Assembly (NCBI GenBank): GCA_025963615.1
Contig: JAOQAL010000795.1
Span: 1 to 13,293, forward strand
Source: Chitinophagaceae bacterium
GTDB taxonomy: Bacteria > Bacteroidota > Bacteroidia > Chitinophagales > Chitinophagaceae
Length of the DNA stretch: 13,293 bases
Direction: 5' to 3'
Shown: in pieces, positions 5,997 through 13,293 of the stretch
Layout of the letters: every line of letters begins with the position of its first letter
How positions within the stretch are numbered: position 1 is the stretch's first letter
The notes under the pieces: model-generated
Told to the model about the DNA's origin: nothing
The model's database searches: none
The model's input: the letters and a program-made list of their open reading frames with translations, nothing else
Made by a program: the position numbers and the translations under genes

Positions 5997-8744
5997 ATGA
6001 CTGCTTTGAGTATACGCAAATCTATATTATCGTTTCTGCTGGTGAGGGAATCGGAAAGCAAACTGGTTTCCCGTCTTTTTATTTTTGAGTTTTTCCAGGG
6101 TGCGGCCATCGCCATCGTTTTCACGACGGCCATTACCCTGTTCCTGCAGCAATTACCTACCACCGATCTGCCGATTGTATTCTTTCTGTCGGCTTTTGCG
6201 TTATGGATCGCAGCCTATTTATATAACAGGCTTGAGCACAAATTTTCGAGTACCAAAATGGTCTTGATCGTACTTCTTTTTAATACGGCCTGCGTCTTGA
6301 TTTTTTTGTTCTTCATCAGCTATGAAAAAAATTCCTGGTTTTTATTTGCATTTTTAGGGGCATTCAATATTCTCTATTTACTCAATAATCTGGAATTCTG
6401 GGGGCTGGCGTCATTGCTATTCGATGTAAGGCAAAGCAAGCGGCTGTTTTCAGTTGTCAGTGCGAGTGATCTGCCTGCTAAATTGTTCGGGTACCTGTTG
6501 ACGATATTTTTAGTGCCGCATGTTGGTACCGAAAACCTTCTCTGGGTAGCCCTGGTATGCATGCTGGTGTCATTAATCCTGTATAAGCCACTGATAGAGC
6601 TTAATGAAATAAAGAATCTTGGAGAAATTTCCCATTCGCACGAAGCGCCCGGTATTAAAGCGATACAGGCGGCCCTGACCGGTAATAAGCTGATCAGGAT
6701 ACTGGCCCTGGTTTCATTTTTTTCCTTATGTTGTTTGCTGGTAGTGAACCTTGTTTTTTATGGTTATATAAAGCATCAATTTAAAAGTGATAAATCCATG
6801 GCCGGTTTTTTCGCCATTTTTCTGGGCGGGGTACGACTCATAACGTTATTGATAAAAGTAGGTATCACCAACCGGCTGGTAGATAAAATGGGTTTGCGAC
6901 GCTCCTTACTAGTCACCCCGTTCATTTTACTGGTCATCTGCCTGATTTGTTTATTTTTTTCTTTGCGCACCAGTTCTTTTAAAACAACTTTTTACCTTTT
7001 TGGCGTGTTGGCACTTGCTACCGATGTTTTAAAAATGGCTGTTCAGACACCTGTATTATTGGCCGCCATGCAGCCACTGCCAACGCATCAGCGTTTACGG
7101 GGGCATACGTTGCTGAAAGGGTTGATGGACCCCTTTGCATTTTTTGCCATGGGCGGTTTATTATGGATGCTCACTTCTTTTGATAAGGAAATGCACCTGG
7201 GTATACTGGGCCTGATTTTATTATTTCTTATCGTTTGCTGGATCATTTTCGCCTCACAAGTTGATAAATATTATTCAGCAGCATTAACGGTTGCCATCCG
7301 GGACCGGTCTTTAAATGGAAAATTTATTTCTATTACCGATAATGATTCCCTGCAGCTGTTATACGACAAACTGGAGAATGGTACGGAGACAGAAGTGATT
7401 GCCGTGCTGAATCTATTAGCTTCTCAATCCGGTAATCTTACCGGTTTTTTTTCCAGGGGATTGAATCATTCTTCTCAAGCCGTTAAGGGCTATGTGTTGA
7501 GATTGATCCGGGACAAAAAGGCTATTGGACTATTGCCCGACCTGAGACTAATGGCGACCGATCCTGCCAATACGGAATTGGTCCCAGAGATATTGGAAAC
7601 GATCGCTTCATTTAACCAGGATGAAGACTTTTCCGGGTTTGTCAACCATGATGATCCGATGATTGCACTGGCTGCGGTGAGAGCACAGTTGCTCGATAGA
7701 ACCAACTTCCATGAGGCGGCAGAAGCCAAACTCAGAGAATGGTTTGTAGCGAAGGAACAGGATAAAAAAATCGCCGCGTTGAAGGTAGCAGGAGAAATTA
7801 ATAATGGAAGGTATATTCCTGAAATTGAGCGGCTGATGCAGGATGATGATATGGATGTACGAAAAAATGCGATGAAGGCTGCGGGTTTAAACGGTCATGC
7901 TCCGACTGTTAAAGAATTATTTGATCGGTTTATTAATACGATCAATGATTCAACTGCACTGGCTGCATTAATCGATTGTAATGAACATGTATTCCCTGCC
8001 GTGAAAGATTACCTTCAAAAGAAAAAATGTGAAGGTGGTAAATGCAGGAAACTATTGGTTCTGTTGGGTAAATCAGGCCATGCTGCCGCCAAGCAGGTGC
8101 TGGATGAATGCCTTAGGGAATTTCCGGGAAAAGCGAAAATCATTTTACCTGTCATAAGACTGCGGCATAATTCAGCAGGCGCCAATGAAGCGCAGTACCA
8201 AAAGATGATCAGCAGTCACCTTACAGCTGCCATTCACCTGGTATATGCCGTTAACTTCCTGTTACAGCAGCATCCCCGTGAAGAACTCGTTATCGAGGCC
8301 CTGCGGACCGAGCTGAATGATATAAAAGAAAACTGTCTCGATCTTTTTTCGCTTTTATATGATGAGGAAAAGATAAGAAGAGTAAAGGCAGGCTTTGAAA
8401 TAAATTCCCGGGAATCCATAGCGAATGCGCTGGAACTTATTTTTGTTTCTGTGCCTAAACAATTTGGCCTGCCTTTTATCCAGGTATTTGAAAATTCAGA
8501 TATCAGGGACAAATACATTCAATTGCAGAAAACGGTTCAGGAATCATCACTTTCTAAAGATGCTGTTATAAAAAATATCTTATTTGATGTTGATTATAAT
8601 TATAATTCATGGACAAAATCTTGTGTATTGTATATTTTAAAAGATAAAAAGTTGCCATTTGGGAAAGAATTTATTCAACCTTTTACATTTGCGGATAGTT
8701 CGCTATTAAAGGAAACTGCGCAAATGATTATTGCTAAAAACTGA
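5997..8744 (+). CDS. MFS/Npt-like membrane protein with C-terminal HEAT repeats
   Basis: The first ~420 of 915 residues hold about 12 hydrophobic segments (near 30-50, 58-76, 88-107, 113-130, 160-175, 181-197, 234-256, 268-288, 304-323, 331-350, 378-393, 402-419). They have the layout of a major-facilitator or ATP/ADP-translocase (Npt1/Npt2)-like carrier. From about 450 to 900 the protein is soluble and alpha-helical. It contains HEAT-like units such as NGRYIPEIERLMQDDDMDVRKNAMKAAGL, characteristic of HEAT/PBS-lyase repeats. In related proteins known from Bacteroidota, carrier, HEAT repeats and a cyclic-nucleotide-binding domain occur in one chain. Here the last part is a separate gene starting 4 bases downstream. 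A regulated membrane carrier is inferred; the transported substrate is unknown and transport itself is not proven. The ATG at 5997 precedes the first membrane segment with an A-rich upstream region. Confidence 0.8.
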   Translation: MTALSIRKSILSFLLVRESESKLVSRLFIFEFFQGAAIAIVFTTAITLFLQQLPTTDLPIVFFLSAFALWIAAYLYNRLEHKFSSTKMVLIVLLFNTACVLIFLFFISYEKNSWFLFAFLGAFNILYLLNNLEFWGLASLLFDVRQSKRLFSVVSASDLPAKLFGYLLTIFLVPHVGTENLLWVALVCMLVSLILYKPLIELNEIKNLGEISHSHEAPGIKAIQAALTGNKLIRILALVSFFSLCCLLVVNLVFYGYIKHQFKSDKSMAGFFAIFLGGVRLITLLIKVGITNRLVDKMGLRRSLLVTPFILLVICLICLFFSLRTSSFKTTFYLFGVLALATDVLKMAVQTPVLLAAMQPLPTHQRLRGHTLLKGLMDPFAFFAMGGLLWMLTSFDKEMHLGILGLILLFLIVCWIIFASQVDKYYSAALTVAIRDRSLNGKFISITDNDSLQLLYDKLENGTETEVIAVLNLLASQSGNLTGFFSRGLNHSSQAVKGYVLRLIRDKKAIGLLPDLRLMATDPANTELVPEILETIASFNQDEDFSGFVNHDDPMIALAAVRAQLLDRTNFHEAAEAKLREWFVAKEQDKKIAALKVAGEINNGRYIPEIERLMQDDDMDVRKNAMKAAGLNGHAPTVKELFDRFINTINDSTALAALIDCNEHVFPAVKDYLQKKKCEGGKCRKLLVLLGKSGHAAAKQVLDECLREFPGKAKIILPVIRLRHNSAGANEAQYQKMISSHLTAAIHLVYAVNFLLQQHPREELVIEALRTELNDIKENCLDLFSLLYDEEKIRRVKAGFEINSRESIANALELIFVSVPKQFGLPFIQVFENSDIRDKYIQLQKTVQESSLSKDAVIKNILFDVDYNYNSWTKSCVLYILKDKKLPFGKEFIQPFTFADSSLLKETAQMIIAKN

Positions 8745-8748
8745 TTTT

Positions 8749-9219
8749 ATGATTTCATCGAATGAGCCAACGAGACTGCTATTGATCGAGCGGGTTTTTC
8801 TTTTAAAGTCACTTACCATTTTTAACGATACGCCTGAGACGATACTTGCCGAAATCGCGGAACTGATGCAGGAAGAAGAGGTGGAAGAAGGAAAGACGAT
8901 CGTAAAGGAAGGAGATGCCGGCCAGTGCATGTATATTATTTTTAAAGGGAAGGTGCGGATTCATAAGGGTGACCATGAGCTTGCGGTTCTATCGGAACGT
9001 GATTTTTTTGGGGAACTTTCCCTGCTGGATACGGAGAAAAGATCAGCTACCGCTACGGCTCTTGCGGATTGCACCTTGTTCCGGATTGACCAGGATCCTT
9101 TCTACGATGTACTGGAACAACGGCCTGAGGTCATAAGAGGGGTTATGAAGATTTTATGTAAAAGGCTGCGTGCCGCGAACCTGCGGATAAGCGAACTTAC
9201 GGGAGCGGATAGGTTATGA
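8749..9219 (+). CDS. Stand-alone cyclic-nucleotide-binding (CAP_ED) domain protein
   Basis: This 156-residue protein is a single Crp/Fnr-type cyclic-nucleotide-binding beta barrel. It shows the GDAGQCMYIIFKGKVRI segment, then the phosphate-binding cassette FFGELSLLDTEKRSATATA with G88, E89 and R98 in the expected places. It ends with a short helix and has no DNA-binding helix-turn-helix, so it is not a transcription factor. The ATG at 8749 is preferred, 4 bases after the transporter stop; an upstream in-frame TTG at 8731 would overlap the transporter by 14 bases. The tight spacing and the common fusion of such domains to carrier-HEAT proteins suggest it is the detached sensor subunit of the upstream membrane protein. 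cAMP or another cyclic nucleotide is the probable ligand, but binding is inferred from the cassette only. Confidence 0.85.
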   Translation: MISSNEPTRLLLIERVFLLKSLTIFNDTPETILAEIAELMQEEEVEEGKTIVKEGDAGQCMYIIFKGKVRIHKGDHELAVLSERDFFGELSLLDTEKRSATATALADCTLFRIDQDPFYDVLEQRPEVIRGVMKILCKRLRAANLRISELTGADRL

Positions 9220-9237
9220 TGAATTATGTATCGACTG

Positions 9238-9411
9238 GTTTGTTTCACGCAAAAGGTCGCAAAGAAGTTTGTTTCACGCAAAGGGCGGGAAGAAGCAAAG
9301 AACGCAAAGAGATGAATTGTTAAGAATCAATCTTTACTTTCTCAAGATCTCTGCTGAATATTTCACGCAAAGGGCGCAAAGAAGCTAAGAACGCAAAGAG
9401 ATGAATTGTTA
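9238..9411. repeat. CGCAAAG-rich intergenic repeat cluster
   Basis: Two 51-base copies at 9272-9322 and 9361-9411 are identical at 48 positions. Both begin TTTCACGCAAAGGGCG and end GAACGCAAAGAGATGAATTGTTA in the first and second copy alike. A third, partial copy (9243-9267, TTTCACGCAAAAGGTCGCAAAG) precedes them. A 16-base stretch, GTTTGTTTCACGCAAA, repeats at 9238 and 9267, 29 bases apart. Within each copy the heptamer CGCAAAG recurs. Similar CGCAAAG-type repeats are familiar from intergenic DNA in Bacteroidota. The cluster fills the gap between the cyclic-nucleotide-binding gene and the first oxidoreductase; the remaining bases to 9504 are A/T-rich with no gene. Confidence 0.8.
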
Positions 9412-9504
9412 TGGGTTGAACTTAATTTAAAACGGTGGAAAGTTATCTGTAAAGAAAATTGGCCGGAAATTAATCCGTATTACAATTAATTATAAATTTA
9501 GCAT

Positions 9505-10605
9505 ATGAAATTTTTTACCTGCACTAAAACACAGTCCTTTAAAGCCGGCATTTTATCCAGCTTTTTGTTATTACTTGCTTCCGTAGCGTACCTGCAGCCT
9601 TTGAGAGTGGGTGTCGCAGGCCTAAATCATGATCACGTTAATGGTCTTATGAATCAATATAAAAAAGGTGAAGTGATTATCCTGGGGATTGCCGAACAGG
9701 ATGAACAGCTGGTACAGCGCATTAAAAAGAAATTCCAGTTGCCGGATTCAATTTTTTACAAAAATATTTCCGGCATGCTGGAGCATATAAAGCCAGATGC
9801 CGTACTTGCCTATAATGCCATTGCGGATCATCTTGCTGTAGTGGAAGCCTGCGCACCGAAAGGCATTTCAGTTATGGTGGAAAAGCCATTGGCTACCACC
9901 GTACAGCAGGCTGAGAGGATGGAGGCATTGGCAAAACAATACCATATACAATTATTGACCAATTATGAAACCACCTGGTATAACAGCAACCAGCAGATTT
10001 ATGACATGGTGCATGAGCAGCATGTTGCCGGTAACATCCGTAAAATGATAGTACATATGGGCCACCAGGGCCCTAAAGAAATCGGGTGTACCACCGAATT
10101 TTTGACATGGCTTACAGACCCTGTAAAAAATGGCGGGGGTGCCTTAACAGACTTTGGATGTTATGGCGCCAACCTGATGACATGGATGATGGATGGCAAA
10201 GCTCCGATTGCGGTAACGGCTGTTACAAAACAAATCAAGCCAAATATCTATCCCAAGGTGGACGATGATGCCACGATCTTGTTGGAATATCCCGGAGCTA
10301 CCGGCATCGTGGAAGCATCATGGAACTGGACATTTGGTATTAAAGACTTTGAGGTATTTGGAGAAAAAGCATATCTGCATGCGTTGAATGGTAATACGCT
10401 GCAACGAAGAGATACCATTGCCTATTATAATGTACCGGTAAAGACGGCGGCTTATACCGATAATCTTGTCTATCTCGCGGCGGTATTAAGAGGCCAGATT
10501 CACCCCGTCAATGATCTTTCATCACTTGAAAACAATCTTATCGTTGTAAAAATACTCGATGCTGCACGGCGATCCGCCAAAGAAGGAAAAAGAATTGTGT
10601 TGTAA
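9505..10605 (+). CDS. Sec-exported Gfo/Idh/MocA family oxidoreductase
   Basis: The 366-residue protein opens with a Sec signal peptide (FKAGILSSFLLLLASVAYLQ, cleavage near residue 30). A Rossmann start, LRVGVAGLNHDHV, follows. The Gfo/Idh/MocA signature VMVEKPLA places the catalytic Lys of the EKP motif at K127. The C-terminal sugar-binding domain includes GGGALTDFGCYG (209-221), where a Tyr stands at the position often held by His. Members use tightly bound or free NAD(P) to oxidise or reduce sugars and sugar derivatives. Export to the periplasm is unusual for a cofactor-dependent enzyme but is recurrent in this family in Bacteroidota. The start at 9505 is required to include the signal peptide; there is no Shine-Dalgarno sequence, only A/T-rich DNA. 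The neighbouring second oxidoreductase, epimerase and DapA-like gene suggest carbohydrate breakdown. The exact substrate is not identifiable. Confidence 0.88.
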   Translation: MKFFTCTKTQSFKAGILSSFLLLLASVAYLQPLRVGVAGLNHDHVNGLMNQYKKGEVIILGIAEQDEQLVQRIKKKFQLPDSIFYKNISGMLEHIKPDAVLAYNAIADHLAVVEACAPKGISVMVEKPLATTVQQAERMEALAKQYHIQLLTNYETTWYNSNQQIYDMVHEQHVAGNIRKMIVHMGHQGPKEIGCTTEFLTWLTDPVKNGGGALTDFGCYGANLMTWMMDGKAPIAVTAVTKQIKPNIYPKVDDDATILLEYPGATGIVEASWNWTFGIKDFEVFGEKAYLHALNGNTLQRRDTIAYYNVPVKTAAYTDNLVYLAAVLRGQIHPVNDLSSLENNLIVVKILDAARRSAKEGKRIVL

Positions 10606-10673
10606 ATTTTACTGAATCATATTGCCCACCAAGAGGTTAAAAAGATAAGAGATCCTGTCAGATAATTTCCAGG

Positions 10674-10714
10674 AGCCTGAAGGGCTGGCGTCATTTTTCA
10701 AATAGGCTTTTTTT
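10674..10714 (+). terminator. Weak candidate terminator after the first oxidoreductase
   Basis: AGCCT (10674-10678) can pair with AGGCT (10704-10708), which runs straight into seven T residues. The stem is short and the loop about 25 bases, so this is a weak intrinsic-type signal. It sits 69 bases after the stop of the Sec-exported oxidoreductase. Confidence 0.3.
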
Positions 10715-10747
10715 AAAAATGAAGCATACGATTGCATAGCATAATTC

Positions 10748-10779
10748 TTTGCCTGTATCGTATATAAAGTATAATTTAC
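10748..10779 (+). promoter_or_regulatory. Candidate Bacteroidota-type promoter for the Tat oxidoreductase
   Basis: TTTG at 10748-10751 is followed after 20 bases by TAATTTAC at 10772-10779, a partial match to the Bacteroidota sigma consensus TTTG / TAnnTTTG. Transcription would begin some 25 bases before the ATG at 10809. A 7-base inverted repeat, ATACGAT (10726-10732) and ATCGTAT (10757-10763), flanks the -33 element and could be a regulator site. This is pattern matching only. Confidence 0.3.
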
Positions 10780-10808
10780 CAGTCATCAATTGATTCAATT
10801 TTTTAAAA

Positions 10809-12023
10809 ATGTTACCTAATCCAATTTCCAGGAGAAAATTTGTATCGGCCGGTGCTATCGCCTTTTCCGGATTGGCAACGAGGGGTCTTCCGGGTTTCAA
10901 TAGCCAGGTTTCACCAAATGAGGTGATACGGCTGGGGTTAATCGGATCTGGGTCCCGCGGCTCCGGCTTAGCTTCCCTGGTGAAAGAAATGAAGGGAATA
11001 CAACTTACCGCCTGTTGTGATATTATACCGGAACATTTACAAAATGGGATGAGTTTTGCCACGAGAGATGCAAAAGCGTATGCGGATTACCGGAAGTTAC
11101 TGGATGATAAAAATATCGATGCTGTTATAATCGCTACGCCACTCTTCCTGCATTACCCGATGGCCGTAGCTGCCCTGCAGGCAGGCAAGCACGTTTACCT
11201 GGAAAAATCACTAAGCTATGATATCCCACAGGCAATAGATATTGTAAAAAAAGTACGGGATAGTAAACTGGTTTTTCAAATAGGCTATCAATACCGTTAT
11301 TATAGCTTATATCATAAGGTAAAAGAGGTCATTGCTAAGAACTGGCTGGGGAAAATCACTCATTTTGAATGCCAGTACAACCGCAATTCCAACTGGCGCA
11401 ATCCGGTCACGGATCCCAAAATGGAACGGGCGATTAACTGGCGGATGTACCGTGAATATTGCGGAGGTCCCCTGTCGGAATTATGCGCCCACCAGATTGA
11501 TATGGTCAATTACCTGCTTGATGCGCATCCTTTAAAAGTAACGGGCATGGGTGGAATTAATTACTGGAAAGATGGACGGGATACCTATGATAATATCCGT
11601 ACGATATATGAATACCCAGGCGGCATAAAATCAAGTTGTACTTCGGTTCTTTCCAACGCGTATAATGGCTACAGCATCCGCATATTGGGTGATAAGGCTA
11701 CGGTTGAAATACAAAGAGAGCGGGCTTTCATTTATGCTGAATCAACAGAAAACAAGAAAGGAACCGTAGATGGAGTTACCGGTGCAACCATTGAAGCGAC
11801 TACCCAGGGAAAGCCTGTTGAAATTATTTTTAAGAAGCCGGGAGAGGAAGACATTGAGCCCACTACGTTTGCTTTACAGGATTTTGTTGAATGTATCCGG
11901 GACAACAAAAAGCCCGTATCAAATGTGGAAACAGCAAAGGATACTTCTATTGCCATTCATATGGGGAATGCAGCAGCTGATACACAAACATGGCAGATTT
12001 GGAAACCGGAATATTCTGTTTAG
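10809..12023 (+). CDS. Tat-exported Gfo/Idh/MocA family oxidoreductase
   Basis: This 404-residue protein begins with a twin-arginine signal, SRRKFVSAGAIAFSGLA (residues 7-23), so it is probably exported already folded with its cofactor. The Rossmann nucleotide-binding loop is LGLIGSGSRGSG (42-53). The family signature appears as YLEKSLS, with K133 followed by Ser where Pro is commonest. The C-terminal domain contains GGPLSELCAHQIDMVNYLL (219-237), with H228 and D231 as likely catalytic-site residues. Members act on sugars or sugar derivatives with NAD(P). The protein shares its family with the upstream neighbour but differs in export route and sequence, so they are not a recent duplication. 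The 203-base gap and possible promoter between them suggest separate transcription starts. The substrate is unknown. Confidence 0.9.
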   Translation: MLPNPISRRKFVSAGAIAFSGLATRGLPGFNSQVSPNEVIRLGLIGSGSRGSGLASLVKEMKGIQLTACCDIIPEHLQNGMSFATRDAKAYADYRKLLDDKNIDAVIIATPLFLHYPMAVAALQAGKHVYLEKSLSYDIPQAIDIVKKVRDSKLVFQIGYQYRYYSLYHKVKEVIAKNWLGKITHFECQYNRNSNWRNPVTDPKMERAINWRMYREYCGGPLSELCAHQIDMVNYLLDAHPLKVTGMGGINYWKDGRDTYDNIRTIYEYPGGIKSSCTSVLSNAYNGYSIRILGDKATVEIQRERAFIYAESTENKKGTVDGVTGATIEATTQGKPVEIIFKKPGEEDIEPTTFALQDFVECIRDNKKPVSNVETAKDTSIAIHMGNAAADTQTWQIWKPEYSV

Positions 12024-12100
12024 AAAAGCTTCGAGCTGCAAGCTTCAAGGCCTATCGTTCTGTGCCTTACTTCCGTCTCGCAGTTCGGAGCTTTTTTATA
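12024..12100 (+). terminator. Long hairpin with T-tract after the Tat oxidoreductase
   Basis: AAAAGCTTCGAGCTGC (12024-12039) starts on the base after the stop codon. It pairs with GCAGTTCGGAGCTTTT (12080-12095), with 14 of 16 Watson-Crick pairs and the two others G-T wobbles when transcribed. The right arm continues into T residues. The 40-base loop includes another AAGCTTCAAGG unit. This could terminate or attenuate transcription, since the next gene begins only 24 bases later. The GAGCTGCAAGCTTC wording also resembles a dispersed repeat type seen in Bacteroidota intergenic DNA. Confidence 0.65.
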
Positions 12101-12124
12101 AAACATAGCTTTTAAAAGAAAAGA

Positions 12125-13141
12125 ATGACAAACATTCAGCAATTAAAGCAGGAATTATTACAACCCTCCGAAGCATTAATATCAGACCTGGCGAAGCTGG
12201 ATGGCGACATCCTTATATTGGGGGTCGGAGGTAAGATGGGACCCGCTCTGGCAAAACTTGCCAGACAGGCTATTGCCAAAGCCGGGGTCAATAAAAAAGT
12301 GATTGGTGTTTCCCGTTTCTCCGAAGCTGGTTTGCAGGAAGAATTAAATGATTCCGGCATTGAAACGTATGCGGCCGATTTGCTGGAGGATGAACAGCTG
12401 CAGTTACTCCCTGATGTTAAGAACGTCCTTTATCTTGCCGGGACTAAATTTGGTACTACTGGTAAAGAATCGTTTACCTGGGCTATGAATACCTATCTGC
12501 CGGGACGGGTGGCGCAGAAATATAAGAACTCGCGGATCGTTGTTTTTTCAACCGGGAATGTTTACCCCCTGTCGCCGGTTTCCTGGGGTGGAGTTGCGGA
12601 AGATCGCTTACCCGAACCCGTTGGAGAATATGCACAGTCCTGCCTTGGCCGGGAGCGCCTGTTCCAGTATTATTCCGTGAAGTATAATATACCCACGTTG
12701 ATCTTCCGGTTGAATTATGCGAATGATACGGGTTATGGGGTATTGTTGGAAATCGCTAAGTCAGTGAAGGAAGAACGGGCGATTGATTTAAGCATGGGAC
12801 ATGTCAATGTAATCTGGCAGGGTGATGCCAATGAAATGGCCATCCGCTCGTTGCATCATTGCGAAACGCCCACCAAAATTTTAAATATCACGGGTCCTGA
12901 AACCATTTCTGTAAGATGGTTGGCCGGAGAATTCGGTAAGATATTTGGTAAAACACCCTTATTCATGAATGAAGAACAAAGCACAGCGTTGTTAAATAAT
13001 GCTGCGGAGTCGTTTCGTATTTTCGGTTACCCACGGGTGCCTTTGAAAAGAATGATTGAACTACTGGCAGCGTGGGTACAGGAGGGTGGCCAAACATTAA
13101 ATAAACCAACCCATTTCCAGGAACGAAAAGGTCAATTCTAA
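12125..13141 (+). CDS. NAD-dependent epimerase/dehydratase family protein (extended-SDR-like)
   Basis: This 338-residue protein has a Rossmann fold. The glycine motif GVGGKMG is at 33-39, an acidic/adenine-binding region runs through YAADLLE (82-88), and strand four carries NVLYLAGTKFG. The catalytic-region strand reads RIVVFSTGNVYP with S142/T143. The usual YxxxK pair appears as EYAQSC: Tyr169 is present but the Lys position is Cys173, so classical SDR redox catalysis is questionable. It begins 24 bases after a strong hairpin with A-rich upstream bases, and ends 6 bases before a DapA-like gene. This pair, next to exported oxidoreductases, suggests a sugar or sugar-acid degradation route in the cytoplasm. 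The specific reaction cannot be assigned. Confidence 0.85.
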   Translation: MTNIQQLKQELLQPSEALISDLAKLDGDILILGVGGKMGPALAKLARQAIAKAGVNKKVIGVSRFSEAGLQEELNDSGIETYAADLLEDEQLQLLPDVKNVLYLAGTKFGTTGKESFTWAMNTYLPGRVAQKYKNSRIVVFSTGNVYPLSPVSWGGVAEDRLPEPVGEYAQSCLGRERLFQYYSVKYNIPTLIFRLNYANDTGYGVLLEIAKSVKEERAIDLSMGHVNVIWQGDANEMAIRSLHHCETPTKILNITGPETISVRWLAGEFGKIFGKTPLFMNEEQSTALLNNAAESFRIFGYPRVPLKRMIELLAAWVQEGGQTLNKPTHFQERKGQF

Positions 13142-13147
13142 ATACTG

Positions 13148-13293
13148 ATGAAATCTCAGACACTGCCATCCGCTATACATGATTTGTTGCAACAGGGAAC
13201 TATAATACCCGCGCATCCGCTGGCATTGCACGAAAATTTAAGGATGGATGAAAAAAGACAAAGAGCGCTTACCCGGTATTATATCGCTTCTGG
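13148..13293 (+). CDS. Dihydrodipicolinate synthase (DapA-like) family protein, 5' end only
   Basis: Only the first 48 codons are present before the window ends. The frame opens MKSQTLPSAIHDLLQQGTII, then has PAHPLALHENLRMDEKRQRALTRYY. The PAHPLAL...DEKRQRALTRYY pattern is characteristic of a branch of the DHDPS/NAL class I aldolase family found in Bacteroidota and other bacteria, outside lysine biosynthesis. The active-site Lys lies beyond the window. The start is 6 bases after the epimerase stop, so co-transcription is very likely. Enzymes of this fold cleave or dehydrate 2-keto acids through a Schiff base, which fits a sugar-acid catabolic locus. Confidence 0.75.
   Translation, partial: MKSQTLPSAIHDLLQQGTIIPAHPLALHENLRMDEKRQRALTRYYIAS

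Noticed and set aside
8731..9219. TTG start at 8731 for the cyclic-nucleotide-binding protein
   Set aside because: It adds only six residues and overlaps the transporter end. The ATG at 8749 is 4 bases after the transporter stop and fits better.
9238..9411. CRISPR array
   Set aside because: The copies are adjacent or irregularly spaced, contain internal heptamer repetition, and lack regular unique spacers; no cas genes are present.
9493..9500. TAAATTTA as a -7 promoter element for the Sec oxidoreductase
   Set aside because: It lies only 4 bases before the start codon, which would leave no leader, and there is no matching -33 element.
11770..12108. 112-residue open frame overlapping the end of the Tat oxidoreductase
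   Set aside because: It is another frame of a well-supported gene, runs through the hairpin, and shows no recognisable domain.

Overview
The window looks like a chromosomal segment of a Bacteroidota bacterium, most likely family Chitinophagaceae (Chitinophaga/Niastella-like). This is inferred from several things: A/T-rich translation starts without clear Shine-Dalgarno sequences, exported Gfo/Idh/MocA oxidoreductases, TPR-type and 7TMR-DISM-type histidine kinases, CGCAAAG-type intergenic repeats, and long genes with moderate GC. No rRNA, tRNA, CRISPR array or intact insertion sequence was seen.

Region 1 (1-2620, + strand) is the 3' end of a RiPP-type cluster. It holds the C-terminal part of a protein that resembles the HopA1/LanY lyase family. 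Eight bases later comes a 785-residue protein that appears to join a PqqD-like recognition domain, a Ser/Thr-type kinase and a LanC-like zinc cyclase. Together these could supply the kinase, lyase and cyclase activities of a lanthionine synthetase in an unusual arrangement. The precursor peptide and exporter would lie upstream, outside the window.

Region 2 (2661-5758, - strand) holds a VOC/glyoxalase-fold protein followed by a soluble TPR histidine kinase. Upstream of them is the wreck of a second histidine kinase: its exported N-terminus is joined directly to a frameshifted ATPase C-terminus after a large internal deletion.

Region 3 (5760-9500, + strand) starts with an intergenic stretch carrying two operator-like dyads. 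These precede a 12-TM transporter-like protein with a long HEAT-repeat tail, followed 4 bases later by a stand-alone cyclic-nucleotide-binding protein. The two probably work together. An intergenic array of CGCAAAG-rich repeats follows.

Region 4 (9505-13293, + strand) looks like a carbohydrate or sugar-acid catabolic locus. It holds a Sec-exported Gfo/Idh/MocA oxidoreductase, a Tat-exported Gfo/Idh/MocA oxidoreductase, an extended-SDR-like NAD-dependent epimerase/dehydratase, and the start of a DapA-like (dihydrodipicolinate synthase family) aldolase/lyase. The last two are 6 bases apart and almost certainly co-transcribed. A strong hairpin separates the second oxidoreductase from the epimerase.
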